Below the pieces are notes generated by a model, which had not been told where the DNA came from, did no database searches, and saw only the letters and a program-made list of their open reading frames with translations. Shown here piece after piece: positions 48,801 through 60,058 of a stretch of DNA of 64,000 nucleotides. A program made the position numbers and the translations under genes. Source of the DNA: Sisyra terminalis (Eukaryota > Arthropoda > Insecta > Neuroptera > Sisyridae); the NCBI GenBank assembly GCA_958496175.1, contig OY292276.1:35732449-35796448 (forward strand), given 5' to 3'. Numbering within the stretch: position 1 is the first letter of the stretch; each line of letters begins with the position of its first letter.

Positions 48801-51800
48801 TTCTGGTACAGAAAAGATGAATTTCTTTCTGCATTTACGCTCATTGTGATATTAACTGCATGATAATTGTTTTATGAATCCTATTTTAGTCAGTTATTAT
48901 CCTCCATGTTGTTGATATTTTCCTCATTTTTAACTTTTTATTTTTGTATTAACAATTCTTTTTTTAAATTCTACCACTAGTTTGCTCAAATCAACTTTTA
49001 TTCTATGAATCTAATTTTCGTGTATTAAAGAATAGGATGTTTCAATTCATTATGCAAAATATCTCGTCATCGATTTTAATGACTCTTGCTTATTGTTTCA
49101 AGCATCTTCATAATATTTTTTTACAGCCGTCACTATATTTTACTTGCACTGTTTTCAAAGGAATGCAATTTCGGAAAGTATATAGACGTAATGAATCCAG
49201 GTGCTAGTAAAATTTCGCAACTCTTGTTTTATAGTACCTTGTATCTACTCCGTCGTATTATAATACCTACTCCAAGTTGTTAATTGTGTTTTTTTTTTTC
49301 GAATTTTGACACCATCTGCTCCTGGCACTAGTTTCAATGTGTCTTATGTTCAATATTCCTGGATTATTTGTGTCCAATAACACTAGTAACAATATTCGGT
49401 AAGAGGAATCTCTCTTAGGTCACATGACACTTAAATCGATCTGTTAAATCAAGTAAACACACTTAACATCCGCATCATAATCCAACAGGTTCAAGGTGAG
49501 GTGATTTAGATGATAATTAAGTCAATAAGCTTGCACTTGCCGAATGAACACGTTCTTTATATGTTCCACTTATAGATTGTCGTGTATTCTCATATTATTT
49601 ATGTACCATGATACACCAATTATTATTGTACACAGAACGTTAGGCTGGATACTTTGAATTGTTTCTGCGTTTGATTTGGATGCTCTACTTTTATTATTGA
49701 TTTGTAAAGGACTAATTTGGTATATATGGACAATTGTGACCTATGATCGATCAGCCAGTATAACTTTTAGTATTTTTTGTTAAGCTGCTTTTTTTTTTCT
49801 TTTATGTGTTTTGTCTAAGTTAAATGTTTACCTAGGTATATTCCCAAATACATGACGTGATTTATTTGAGGTACCTCGATATTATTGAGCGTTAATCGCG
49901 AGCAGCACTGTTGTCTGGTAGTGAAAGTGACATGAGGTGACTTGTTTTCATTAACTTTTATTTTCCATTGGTCACAAGTGCACTGGAATTTGTTGGACAC
50001 CTCATCAGGTCATCTCCTAATGCCATCAGTACAGTGTTGTCAGTGTATTTAACCATAATAACTCCTACGATAGTTGGAAGGTCAGCCGTGTATATGAGAT
50101 ACAACAGAGATCTAATGATACTTCCTTATGACACACCGGTTTCAATCCACTTGAAACCACTTACTACCTCTCCCTGCTTGACTTGGAAGATTCTATAATT
50201 TAGATAAGATTCAATAATCTTACAATAGTATCATGATACACCCATTCTCAATTTTTGGAACAATTTCCTATGTCCACCTTATCTAAAATTCAGAAAGTGT
50301 AAAGTTTAACATAAAATTTACATTTGTAATCGGTTAAAATATATTTTTAAGTAAAACATCTAAAGATGAAATATTTACAGGAACTATGGTAAAATTTCAG
50401 ATCCTTGGTGATAACAAATTAATAGAAATTCTCAGAAGATTAGGATCAAAAACAAGCAGTTAAAACTTGATTTTTACTCGCGACGTTTCGGCTCCTTTAT
50501 TGAGCCTTCCTCAGGCATTCATAAACAATCGCTTTAACTTTGTTAACAATAATCCTTGTCATGACTCATTTTTATAGATACGCTACAGTTGGTAAAATCA
50601 ATAATAAAACTTCCAAAATACATAAAATTTCGATTGTGGTCCAATAAAAAATAATTAAAAATTAGTTAAAAATGATACTAATTTAAAACCCAACCGTTCA
50701 GTATTGCTAAGTCTCTGAACCGCCTTATTTGTAGAAACATATTATACCTATCTACCTTTTATTGAAAATGGTCTGGTTATGATCGGAAAATATCCTAATG
50801 AAAACATAAGTTTTATTCTGTATTATATAGTTAATTTTTCGAACAGTTTTTCTATTACCAAATCGTTCTCTAATTCTGCAGTATTTGAACAAAGAATTTC
50901 TTTATAAGTACAAGTTTACGTGAAAAATAAACCATTCGAGACTTATTTTTTAATAACGCAATTACAAAAGATCCTATTCAATTTACGTAGGTTTTTGGCT
51001 TCCAGTATTATATATTCATTATATTGGGAAAGTATTTGTTAGATAATTTATGATTTCAATATTTCTTGTCTATTGAATCCTTTTAACTCACGTGATATTA
51101 TTACTTTTAAATGATTCAGTAGTTTACTTAACTATCAATCCCATCATAACAATTTGTTATTGCTTTTTGAAATTTGTATTCGTAGCCGATAATTCTTTAA
51201 TGTTCCTTGGTGCTAATGGAATTTGAATTCTTCTATTACTTTGAAAGAAATGGTTGACTTTATCATTTATGTCAATAAATCTATGTTTTGCCTTTTAATA
51301 ATTGATAAAATGCATTTTATAGCTTTTCCCTTCTGAATATGTCATGACTTTAATTCCAGTACCCACTTCATACTGTTAAATCGTTCAACAGTTAATGTTT
51401 TTGTTATTTTATTTGCTCATTATATTCTCTTAATACACAGTTTTTATTTGTACATAAAAAAAATAACTATTTTTGAAAATAATTGATTTTATTTATTCTT
51501 TGATCTTGTGCTTTATAAAAACAATAATATTGATTTATCTTTGTATATCAATTAAAAAAGACCTATTGAAATAAGTCTTTTTTTGTTTTAATTATATCTT
51601 ATAAAGAAATAATTATGTTTTATTTCACATAAAAGTTTTTACTCACTTTAATGGATTTCGATAAAAAGTCCATAAAACTTGAAAAAAGAATGCATATAAT
51701 CTCGTGTATTCATTAGTAATAATAAAATAACAAAATTATGAAAAAAAAAGATTAAAATATACAATTTTACTAAAAATATTAACAAAACTTTGATAATTTT

Positions 51801-54304
51801 TTGTGTTTTTCTTTTTACATGAAAATCTTAAATTCTAGATATTTTGATTCATTGTTGGTTGAAAAATCAATTTTAATTTATTACGTGCGCGTCAATGAAG
51901 AAGTGAAATAACTCATGAATTATTACAAGTGCAATATAATTTATTAACTTTCTTATATTTTATTGCATAGTAAATTATATATGTTATCTGTTTGTTAAAG
52001 AAAAAAATAACTTTAATCAACTAAAACTTAAAAAATTTCCGATTTTTGAAAAATTAATTTTATCACTCACAAATACGTATCTACTTATAATTGAATGAAT
52101 CATGATTAAACATCGTTCTAATACGTACATATATCTGCCTTTAGTTTTTAGTCATATATTTATCTGCCATCTGCATACACACGGAATTGGATCATTTGCT
52201 TATAAATTTCAATAATATGGAATACATTATTTTTAGTTTACTTTTATATTTTTAACGTTTATTTTTAGAAGGATGGACTCAACATTTTTCAACGTCAAAT
52301 CCAAAATTCCAGATTATAAAATCTCTCCTACCTGACGTACCTAGTTCCAATTTAACTTTAGATGAATTCATGCTCAAGAATATAAACAAATATGGTGATC
52401 TAATTGCTTTGGTATTTTAAATAATGCGACAAAAATTTATACTTCTACTAACAATTTAATGGATATCTTTAGGAATGTTCCTTAACTGGAAGAAAATATA
52501 GATACAGCGAAATAAAGGACAGAAGCAAAGCCTTTGCAGCAAGCTTACTAAACGATATCGGAATAAGTTCCGGAGATGTAATTTTACATGTATTACCAAA
52601 CATTCCAGAGTATCACATTATAACGATCGGTTGTTCTATGGCTGGATGCATCAGCAGCTTATGCAACCCAATTTACACTGCCGGTTAAATTTGCACTTAT
52701 AATAATTTGTTTATAAAAATAATCAGTTATAATATTAACTTTTAGATGAAATAAAACGACAATATATGAGTTCCGGAGCAAAATACATAATAACAACCGA
52801 AACTATATATCCAGTAGTTGAGCAAGCGATCAAATTATTGGCTAAGGACGTTCCCGTTATGATTGTAAATATTAGTGGGGAAAATCACAAAGTTCCAGCC
52901 GGAAAATTTGATGTTTTGAAAATGATGGACCCAAGTATAAACACAACTATTTTGAATTCTTTGAAAAAACGATCGCCTGATGATATCGTATTTTTGCCAT
53001 ACTCAAGTGGAACAACAGGGTTACCAAAAGGTGTTCAATTAACTCACCGAAATATAGTCTCGGCATTAGAAATATTTGACAATTGTGGTCAATCACAGTA
53101 TGTAAATATTGGTAAGTTTTTTTTTTAACTTTAAAGGGCAAAGAAAAGCAAATTAACAATATTTTTACAGAGGCTAGAAGTCAGGCAGTAGTTCCTGGAA
53201 TCTTACCATTCTTTCATATTTACGGAATCATCACTGTAATGTTGGATAAGTTCGTTGGAGGACACAAAATTGTAACTTTACCAAAATTTACAATCGAAAA
53301 CTTTATTCAAATGCTTAAACAACATAAACCGGATTTATTGTATATTGTACCTCCAATCAGTAAGTAAATTTTTTAATGAACTATTTATAAATTTTATAAT
53401 TTTAATTATAAAAAAAACTTCTAACATTTTTTTCAGTTCTTTTATTGAATAATCACCCAGCAATAACACCAGAAGATTTAAAGTGTTTAAAAGTAGTTAT
53501 ATCTGGAGCTGCTCCCATTGGAAAGTCTGACTTTGAAAGACTTCAGGAAAAGTCTGGTCCTCAATTAGAAATCAGACAAGGTTATGGGCTAACGGAAACA
53601 TCTGGGGTTGTTGCACTCCAGCATGATTACTACCAAATATGGGACCGGCAATCAATAGGAGGGTTAGTACCTAACACTGAAGTACAAATCGTAGATTCAG
53701 AGTCAGGAAAATCTCTTGGTCCTAATCAAACAGGAGAATTGTGGGTTCGCAGTCCGTTAGTTATGAAAGGATACCATAATAACCTTGAAGCAACACAGAA
53801 TTCTTTAACTGCAGATGGATGGTTTAAAACGGGTGATATGTTTTATTACGATGACAAAGGACAATTTTTTATAACTGATCGATTAAAAGAATTAATCAAA
53901 GTATTTATATTTTCGTTTTTAATCAACTTTTTCTTATATTAAATTCTTTTTAGGTGAAAGGATTTCAAGTAGCTCCTGCTGAATTAGAAGAGTTGCTTCG
54001 TACGCATCCTAGTATACGAGATGCCGCTGTTATTGGTGTTCCTCATCCGATCAATGGTGAAGGACCAAAAGCTTTCGTTGTTAAAGCCCCGGGAAAAAGT
54101 TTAACTGAAATAGATGTTGAAGTAAATTTTAATACACATTATTAAAACGATTTTTTAAATCACTGTATTTTACAGAATTTTGTAGCTGAGAAAGCTGCTC
54201 CATTCAAAAAATTAACAGGAGGAGTTCATTTTGTGGAAGCAATTCCTAGGAGTACAGCAGGGAAAATTTTGAAAGTTGAATTAAAAAAACAGTTTTGTAA
54301 TTAG
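45880..54304 (+). CDS. 4-coumarate-CoA ligase-like acyl-CoA synthetase (AMP-binding), 8 exons, 596 aa
   Basis: Exons: 45880-46000, 52269-52411, 52473-52683, 52746-53111, 53171-53359, 53437-53900, 53954-54121, 54176-54304; 1791 nt, all in phase. It belongs to the ANL adenylation superfamily, which activates a carboxylic acid with ATP and then forms the CoA thioester. Visible motifs: P-loop [12 protein letters not shown] at about 243, [16 protein letters not shown] at about 392, WFKTGDM at about 471, [16 protein letters not shown] hinge/A8, and STAGKILK with the catalytic Lys near the end. FHIYG is as in 4CL rather than the HHGFG of luciferase. Exon 1 ([20 protein letters not shown]) is basic and amphipathic like a mitochondrial presequence. 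The C-terminus (KKQFCN) lacks a peroxisomal SKL-type signal. Exon 1 is 6.3 kb upstream; it is accepted because phase and position fit, but is less certain than the rest. Substrate unknown. Confidence 0.85.
46671..46735 (-). mobile_element. Possible Helitron 3'-end fragment
   Basis: On the minus strand the sequence ends ...ACCGGGTTGAGCTAG followed by T, similar to the conserved CCGGGTCAGCTAG-T 3' terminus of insect Helitron families. No matching 5' end was found nearby, so only a remnant is claimed. It lies in acyl-CoA synthetase intron 1. Confidence 0.4.
46833..47089. repeat. MITE-like element with imperfect CACTG/CAGTAG terminal inverted repeats
   Basis: The left end CACTGCGCTTAACGTGG pairs imperfectly with the complement of the right end (CAGTAGCTTAGCATGG). 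Inside, TGCCACCTGGGACC and GGCCAGGGTC.. blocks are GC-richer than the host intron. 257 bp, non-coding. The ends resemble hAT-type termini, but no 8-bp target duplication is visible. Confidence 0.4.
47090..49489. other. Acyl-CoA synthetase intron 1, unassigned
   Basis: Mostly AT-rich. At 47805-47905 GGAGATTCTATCTCTC and its complement AGAGATAGAATCTCC form an inverted repeat about 80 bp apart. No gene supported. Confidence 0.4.
49490..50290 (-). mobile_element. Jockey-type LINE fragment in acyl-CoA synthetase intron 1
   Basis: Minus strand: a degraded [16 protein letters not shown] (motif B/C spacer), YTDNTV at the catalytic motif position, [30 protein letters not shown], then after an internal loss a [25 protein letters not shown] stretch. 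The order matches the better-preserved fragment in gene A intron 5. The polymerase aspartate pair is altered to DN and many stops are present. It is antisense to the host gene. Confidence 0.7.
50479..50517 (-). ncRNA. Hammerhead-ribozyme-like motif (minimal stem III)
   Basis: Minus strand: stem I TGC/GCG (three pairs, one G-U), core CTGAGGA, stem II GGCTC/GAGCC (five perfect pairs) with an AATAAAG loop, GAAA, CGTC. Stem III is self-complementary ACGU with C at the cleavage position. It closely resembles the 42.7 kb motif (same TAAAG loop). No PLE coding remnant is recognised next to it. Confidence 0.55.
50518..52268. other. 3' part of acyl-CoA synthetase intron 1, unassigned
   Basis: AT-rich intron sequence with a small hairpin (AAAAAAGACCTATT ... 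AATAAGTCTTTTTT) near 51555-51585. Nothing else recognised. Confidence 0.4.
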
Positions 54305-54347
54305 CTTTTATAATATCGTTTTATGTATCATTTAATGTAAGTTTTAA

Positions 54348-54353
54348 AATAAA
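54348..54353 (+). terminator. Poly(A) signal of the acyl-CoA synthetase gene
   Basis: AATAAA 44 bp after the stop codon, in AT-rich 3' flank. Confidence 0.5.
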
Positions 54354-54798
54354 TCAATAACGTTTTAAATATTTTAAAAGACTTAAATAATATATTAAAA
54401 AGAATAATTCTCAATGTTTTATTTCAACCACTAAGCATAGAGTAAACGTGATCCATGTTAAACTTAAATTGTCATTTCCCCTTCAATTTGCTGAGTGATC
54501 GTACCCCTTCCACAGCATATTTGCAGAGTGAAATAGTTCTAACGATGGCCATGAGAGAGCCCTGATTTAAAAAAAAGAAGGTATGACAGTGAGGACCGAT
54601 GGTATTTGTCAGTATTTGTTATATTTTTAACTGATTTATGACCAGGTTCACTCTAATCATTCAACTCAGTAATTTTAACTTGAATTATTTAAAATGTTAA
54701 TCAAGACAGCTATTAATATTTTTTTTAAGCTATGACATTTAAAAACTGCATTTTAATTTCTTAAGTAAAGAATTAGTAAACCATTTGAAAACGGGTGA

Positions 54799-57299
54799 AT
54801 GTTTCATCCAATTAGAAAAAAATACTTTCTTTATTTGTTTATAATAGAGTTATTCAAAAGAGTTGAAGCAGTGTATGCAGAAAATGGTATTCCTGTTGAC
54901 AGTAAGTTCTTTCCCATTTTTCGTTTTGCTTTCATCCTTAGGGAATTATTTAACGAAAATAAGGTACAACTACCCCGCTATGTCTCTTGGGTCGTTTCGC
55001 CGACTACAACATAGATGACATTTCCATGCCAGAATTTTTGGTGTTTTGCACTTGTGTCTTTATTTCTCCCAATATCGTTTTATCAGTTAAAACCTGTTTT
55101 TCTCAACAAAATTGGTAAGTTTTTTCCCTAATTTTAAGTCACAATGGAAATCAGTTACTGTTTAGGTTTGTTGTTAATGCTCCTTATGGCGAAACTTCAC
55201 TTGTAAGAGGCTATTTTCAAGTAAATAAGCAAACACATATAATTGATAAAATTGAGATGGTATCAAATTTTGAAGATATAACAGTTATACAAACTAATGG
55301 TACAACTTATAATGGCCCATTTGCAAGAATCCCAAAAAAAAAATCTCTAGAGACACCACGATTCTGCTTCCTGTTTTCTTTTTTACCAATGATGCAAAAG
55401 GGTGAAACAAGTTCTTCAAATCCTTGGTCAATAAGTAGTAATTGTATTATAATTCCAGTGGAGGTTCATACTGTTATCACAAAAAAAATAAAATAAACAC
55501 ATGTGTTTGAATTTTCTTTGTTTTTCAGCTATTGGCTAATTGTACTCCATTATCCGATATAACAAGAACGTTAAATAACCAAATTGGAACCATAAATATA
55601 AAGAAGGAGCTTTGTATAGGAGGAACAAAAACGAATGGATCGAATAGAAATATTTTTGAGGGTTACGAATTTGATCAAGGCGCTCCAATTATTTGTCACG
55701 ATTCAAAAAAATTTCGTAATCCACTTGTTTCGGTAACATTTTAAGTATAACTATTTTAGAAATATTATAGTATTACTACCTATCGGGTATGTTCGCTTAA
55801 AATCAAAATCAAAAATTACTACAAATTACATTCCTAAAGATGACGACGAAAGGCACGACGGCTGCATTCAATTACATAAAAACAGTTGAGAAATATTTAC
55901 CCAATACAATAGATATTTTATCTCCTACCATATACGGAGAAAACTACTTATTTTTAGGACTTACATTGTCCACTCTATACCCGATTAGCCAACCAAATTT
56001 GAATTTAAGCAAGTTTGAATTTTCCTATTTTTTTGCCAATCGATGGGAAATCGTTCGTATAAGGTTTATGAAAGAAACGATTTTGTTTGTGACAAAATAG
56101 TATAGTAGTAATACATTAATTACGAAAAATTAATAATCCAGTCATTGACATATTAAAATGTCCAGAAGTTAGGGTTTTCAACGACATACAATAACAAAAA
56201 TGAAAGAAAATTTAAAAAACTGTTGTTTAAAAATAAATAAATATTAAAGAAAACTTAACAGACCCCCCCCCATCTAAAAAGTTGGAGAAAAAAAGGTATT
56301 TATGAAATATTTTTCCCTAATTTATATTTTCACAAAATTTTCCACGATAACAAAAATCGAGACATAATTATATACGTTTTTCACCCAAATAATTTCATCG
56401 CTAGTGAAAATCAATTTTTCCCACAAAATTTTTTTGAATATAAATATGTGAAATAACACTTTGAGTGTTTTTAACAATTCAACAATTTTTTGTGGGAAAA
56501 ATTTTTTCACAAAAATTTTCACAAACGAGTGAAATATTTGTGTGAAAAGTGTGTTTAATTATGTCTCGATTTTTGTACCTTGGAAAATTTTTTGAAAATA
56601 TAATTAAGGGAAAAAAAATCCAACATACCTTTTTTTTCCAATTTTTAGGGTGGGAAGGTTCTGTTAAGTTTTCTTTAATTTTTCTTTTTTATTTATTTTT
56701 AAACAATAATTTTCTAAATTTTCCGTCATTTTTGTTATTGTATGGCGCTAAAAACCATATTTTCTTAACATTATTCTATATCAATGACTGAATAATTAAT
56801 TTTTTGTTATTAATTAAATTATTTTGCCCCAAACGAAATCGTCTCTTTCACAAACCTCTTCGAACGATTTTCCATCGATTGGCAAAAAAAAATGGAGAAT
56901 TCAAACTTTAAAATTTTGTTCGCTAATCGGTATAAGGTTATTTTATTTTTTTAATAAAAATTGTAATCAAATACTACTCATGATTTTAAGCTGATCTTTT
57001 GAGTTCAATGTTCTTACAATTTTATTTTTAAGGGGATGCTACTTATTTTCAAATCGAAGATCTTTGAATATTCTGCATCAAAAAAGACTTATGAATCTAC
57101 GGTTGGATCTTACTACTACGCAGCAAACCTTATTGATCCACTTAAATTTAAGTTTATTGCTCAAAAAATAATACATCCAAAAACAGTAAAATTCCGTTCC
57201 AAAACATTACCAAATTTCGGCGTTGAAATACGGCACAAGTGGATACTGCATTGTGCCATTATTTTTGAAGTTCTCAAACATTATTTTATTTCAATTTAA
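54799..57299 (+). CDS. Catalytically dead trypsin-like serine protease homologue D (5 exons, 340 aa)
   Basis: Exons: 54799-54901, 54964-55114, 55166-55463, 55529-55732, 57033-57299; 1023 nt, in phase. It starts with a hydrophobic signal-like segment (YFLYLFIIELF). The fold is recognised from a trypsin-like order: FCTCVFISPNIVLSVKTCF where active enzymes have CxGxLI..VLTAAHC, and YEFDQGAPIIC where they have GDSGGPLxC. The catalytic His and Ser are therefore replaced, suggesting a pseudo-protease. The last residues (WILHCAIIFEVLKHYFISI) are hydrophobic, so the protein may be membrane-bound. Exon 2 is 151 nt, as in paralogue E. Its acceptor (AAAATAAG) is weak, and a better-looking AG at 54941 would break the frame; I chose the one that matches E. 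Intron 4 is expanded to 1.3 kb by a palindromic insertion. A splice-site defect cannot be excluded. Confidence 0.65.
55973..56945. repeat. Large palindrome (~0.97 kb) inserted in the last intron of homologue D
   Basis: Left arm about 55973-56456 and right arm about 56468-56945 are imperfect reverse complements, for example CCAATCGATGG, ACAATAACAAAAATGA, ACAAAAATCGAGACATAATTA and TTTTCCCACAAAA. The centre is CACTTTGAGTG near 56457-56467. The open frames at 55840-56100, 56322-56522 and 56549-56791 lie mainly inside it and are not conserved as coding. It looks like a foldback-type element. The insert may extend left to about 55840. Confidence 0.65.
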
Positions 57300-57879
57300 A
57301 AGAATGAAAATTTTGTTAAAATTTGAACTTATATAAATTTTTTACCAAATAGATGTAAAAATTTGATTTTTACTAATGCCCTTAATTGAATTCAAAGTGA
57401 AGCATAATTCTAAAACATCTTGGAAGTGAAACTAAAACTACTTCAACTACTTTCACTGTACCAGTATAATAACAATTGGTATGTATTGAGTGTGTTTTAA
57501 TATTCAAAATTTTGGTTTATTACAGTTTTTGTAATAAACAATTTCTATATTCTATTTTTCCCAAGCTTCTATTAGCTTTATCGTTATTAGTTTATAAGGT
57601 ACGGAAATTATAATCTCATTTTTCACCCACTTCCCAGCATTTTATCGTGTTAGATTTTGGCACACCTACTTAATCTTGATGATAACGCATGAATTCGTCG
57701 TAAAATTTAATAACCAACAAGTAATTCTACTTTAATTAAATTTTTAACTGTGAAAAAAACCTTTAGTTGCCTACCATCAAAGGCGTATGTAAAAATAAGT
57801 CAATTTTAAGTGCTAATTGAAGTTAGCATGTTTAATACACTTTATGGAGAAAATAGTAGTTATTATAACTTATTGTAAC
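57300..57879. other. Spacer after homologue D, nothing recognised
   Basis: AT-rich 3' flank with no clear poly(A) hexamer close to the stop and no repeat that I can assign. Confidence 0.4.
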
Positions 57880-58230
57880 TTTCCGCGAAATATTCACAGC
57901 CAACATAACTGATAAATGGCAAAAATTGGTAATGTAATGAAATCAAAACTACAATTGAAGCAAATGACAGTAATCAATTAGTTCAAATTTGAGACAATGA
58001 TTATTAAATTTGAATTTCACTCACATGTTTTTTTGTTTCACTCACACGTATATGTTTAAATACGTTCTTTGTTCTCTGTCTTTGCCACATACGGCATGCA
58101 TATCTATTTCATAATACGGTTACATAACAGTTGCTAACAAGAAAATTTCTCACAAAAAGTTGCGCAATAGCATTGTTGCTCACACGAAAGTTGCTCACAG
58201 AAAAAAATCCTCACACTGAAATTAACACAC
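57880..58230 (-). repeat. Dispersed repeat, inverted copy of the gene B-flanking family
   Basis: On the minus strand it shares, in order, GGCAAAGACAGAGAACA, AAACATATACGTGTGAGTG, ATTGTCTCAAATTTGA, TTGATTTCATT, TGGCTGTGAATATTTC and GGAAAGTTAC with 33660-33905 and 28490-28700. Its other end (GTGAGCAACTTTC units) matches 19530-19690. Confidence 0.6.
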
Positions 58231-58539
58231 AATGATATATCTTTTTGAAAAAAAAAATAGAGCTTTTGTCTAGTTTAATCATTAATCATGATTTCAAAAA
58301 AACAAGACTATCTTCAAGACTACTTTCAAACTGTCAAACATTAAATTTGTTAATTCACAAATTGACAATAATTGTTCTTATAATAAGTTTGATTCTTGCC
58401 GAATTTCGATGACAATCTAAATTAAATAAGTATTCAACATGATGATTTCTAAAATGATATTTTCCCGTTAATTTTAACACTGACTAATAGTTGTAACATA
58501 ATATTTAAACGAATCCGAACACCTATAAATGCCTGAAAC

Positions 58540-59590
58540 GAGCTATTGTTGGCTCGGTATTGAAATGACGTCACAAGACACTAACTTCAAAATCAGAACA
58601 TACTTCTATGACAAGTGTCAAACAAGTGTTAAATACATAGAAAAATTGTTTAAACCGTTCAAACTAATTGTGAATGATTTAAATCATTCACAATATTTGA
58701 AATTTAGTGTGACCAAATATATTTTATTACACCTCGTAATTTTTTTCAAGAAAAGTATGATCATTAAGCCTTTCGAAATCAGTCTACAATTTGTGATCTA
58801 ACAGAGTAGAAGAGAAATCATCTGCTTCAAATAGCAAAAAAGGATAAAGGCTGTAATTTTTTCTAAGTATAACCTCTATATACTTTCGTAATATATTCCA
58901 ATTGGTTTAGTCATTGTTGAGAAACAAAATGACATAAAAAGCTGAAACTTTGAGTAAGAACGTTTTTTTTTTATATTACATATCCTCGAAAAACGGTTGA
59001 AACATTATACTGAGGCTGATTTTTCAATGATATCGTCCAATGGTTTTTTTCTACATTTTTGGTTTTAGTCAACGTTCTTAACTTAAGGGATAATTATTAA
59101 CTATACTTTTCTCCAAATTTTAGACATTATTTGATTACTGCGAATATAAAGTTTTTCTTATAAAACTTATAGATCCATATTCAGTGACACATAATTATAA
59201 AAAAATTAAAATAATTTTTCTCGTTTTTCAGCCAAGTTAATATTTTTTTAATCTATAGTAAATAATTCGCTGGATCTTGCTTCAAATTGCAATTATATTT
59301 TGCTAGTATGGGATTTTTTTTCTTATTTGTATTAAAAGAATCTGTGATGAAATGATTATTGAAAAGCTTTGTTTTTACGTACACTAGACATAATAAACTT
59401 CTATTCCATAGAACCAAAAATTAAGTGTAATAGTTTTCCGTGGTTGAAATTGTGAAAAATGCGTTTTTAAGGTAACCGTTGATCTGTTCATATATCGACT
59501 TCTGTACGTGAACTGTGACGTCACAGAAGAGCTATAGGCACTCCCATCGTTCTCTGATTCTCATTTGCTTATTAATATTAAAACTAATTT
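58540..59590 (+). repeat. Dispersed repeat copy 2 with TGACGTCA-containing ends
   Basis: Longer relative of the minus-strand copy at 21730-22335. It begins around AAATGACGTCACAAGACACT and ends around GAACTGTGACGTCACAGAAG, with matching internal blocks (CTTGCTTCAAATTGCAATTA, TTTACGTACACTAGACATAA, CATATATCGACTTC). The 90-codon frame at 58529-58801 lies inside it and is not supported as a gene. Confidence 0.55.
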
Positions 59591-60058
59591 TCTGCAAAAT
59601 ATAAATTTTTCAAAATTAAAAATTGGTTTTTCCTCACTTGAATATTGCCTTCAAAAAATCAATAACAAAAATGTGAAAATGATCTACTTAGATTTAAACC
59701 GATCCGATATACATAATTTAATAGCTATAGGAGTAGATAAAAAGCTACTCAGAAGGAAGCTGCTGAATCAAGGCCATTGTGAAGCTTTTCGTCTCTACCT
59801 ACTCCATTCCTTTTACCCATTAATTTGGGTTATTCGGTTTTTTTTCAGGACGATAGTTAAATGAAAAACTATCTTATCTACCACAAAAAATTGTAAAGGT
59901 TAGAGCCTGCTTTTGTAAGCCTCTCCACTATCTCATTATACCACAAGTACACTGACAAGTACATAAATTTGAATTAATTAAATGTATGTGTGTAAGTGTG
60001 TAGGTCCTCTAGTTTCCACAGTAACACGAATTATTTTTCTTGTTTAGTAGAAATCAAA

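Noticed and set aside
52276..52338. ATG at about 52274 as the start of the acyl-CoA synthetase
   Set aside because: That frame stops after about 20 codons; the conserved frame through this exon needs a spliced upstream start.
55840..56100. 86-codon frame as the last exon of homologue D
   Set aside because: It runs into the left arm of the palindrome and does not align with the last exon of homologue E; 57033-57299 has the right phase, length and hydrophobic tail.
58529..58801. 90-codon frame as a gene between homologues D and E
   Set aside because: It lies in the TGACGTCA-ended dispersed repeat, and the frame is not open in the copy at 21.7-22.3 kb.
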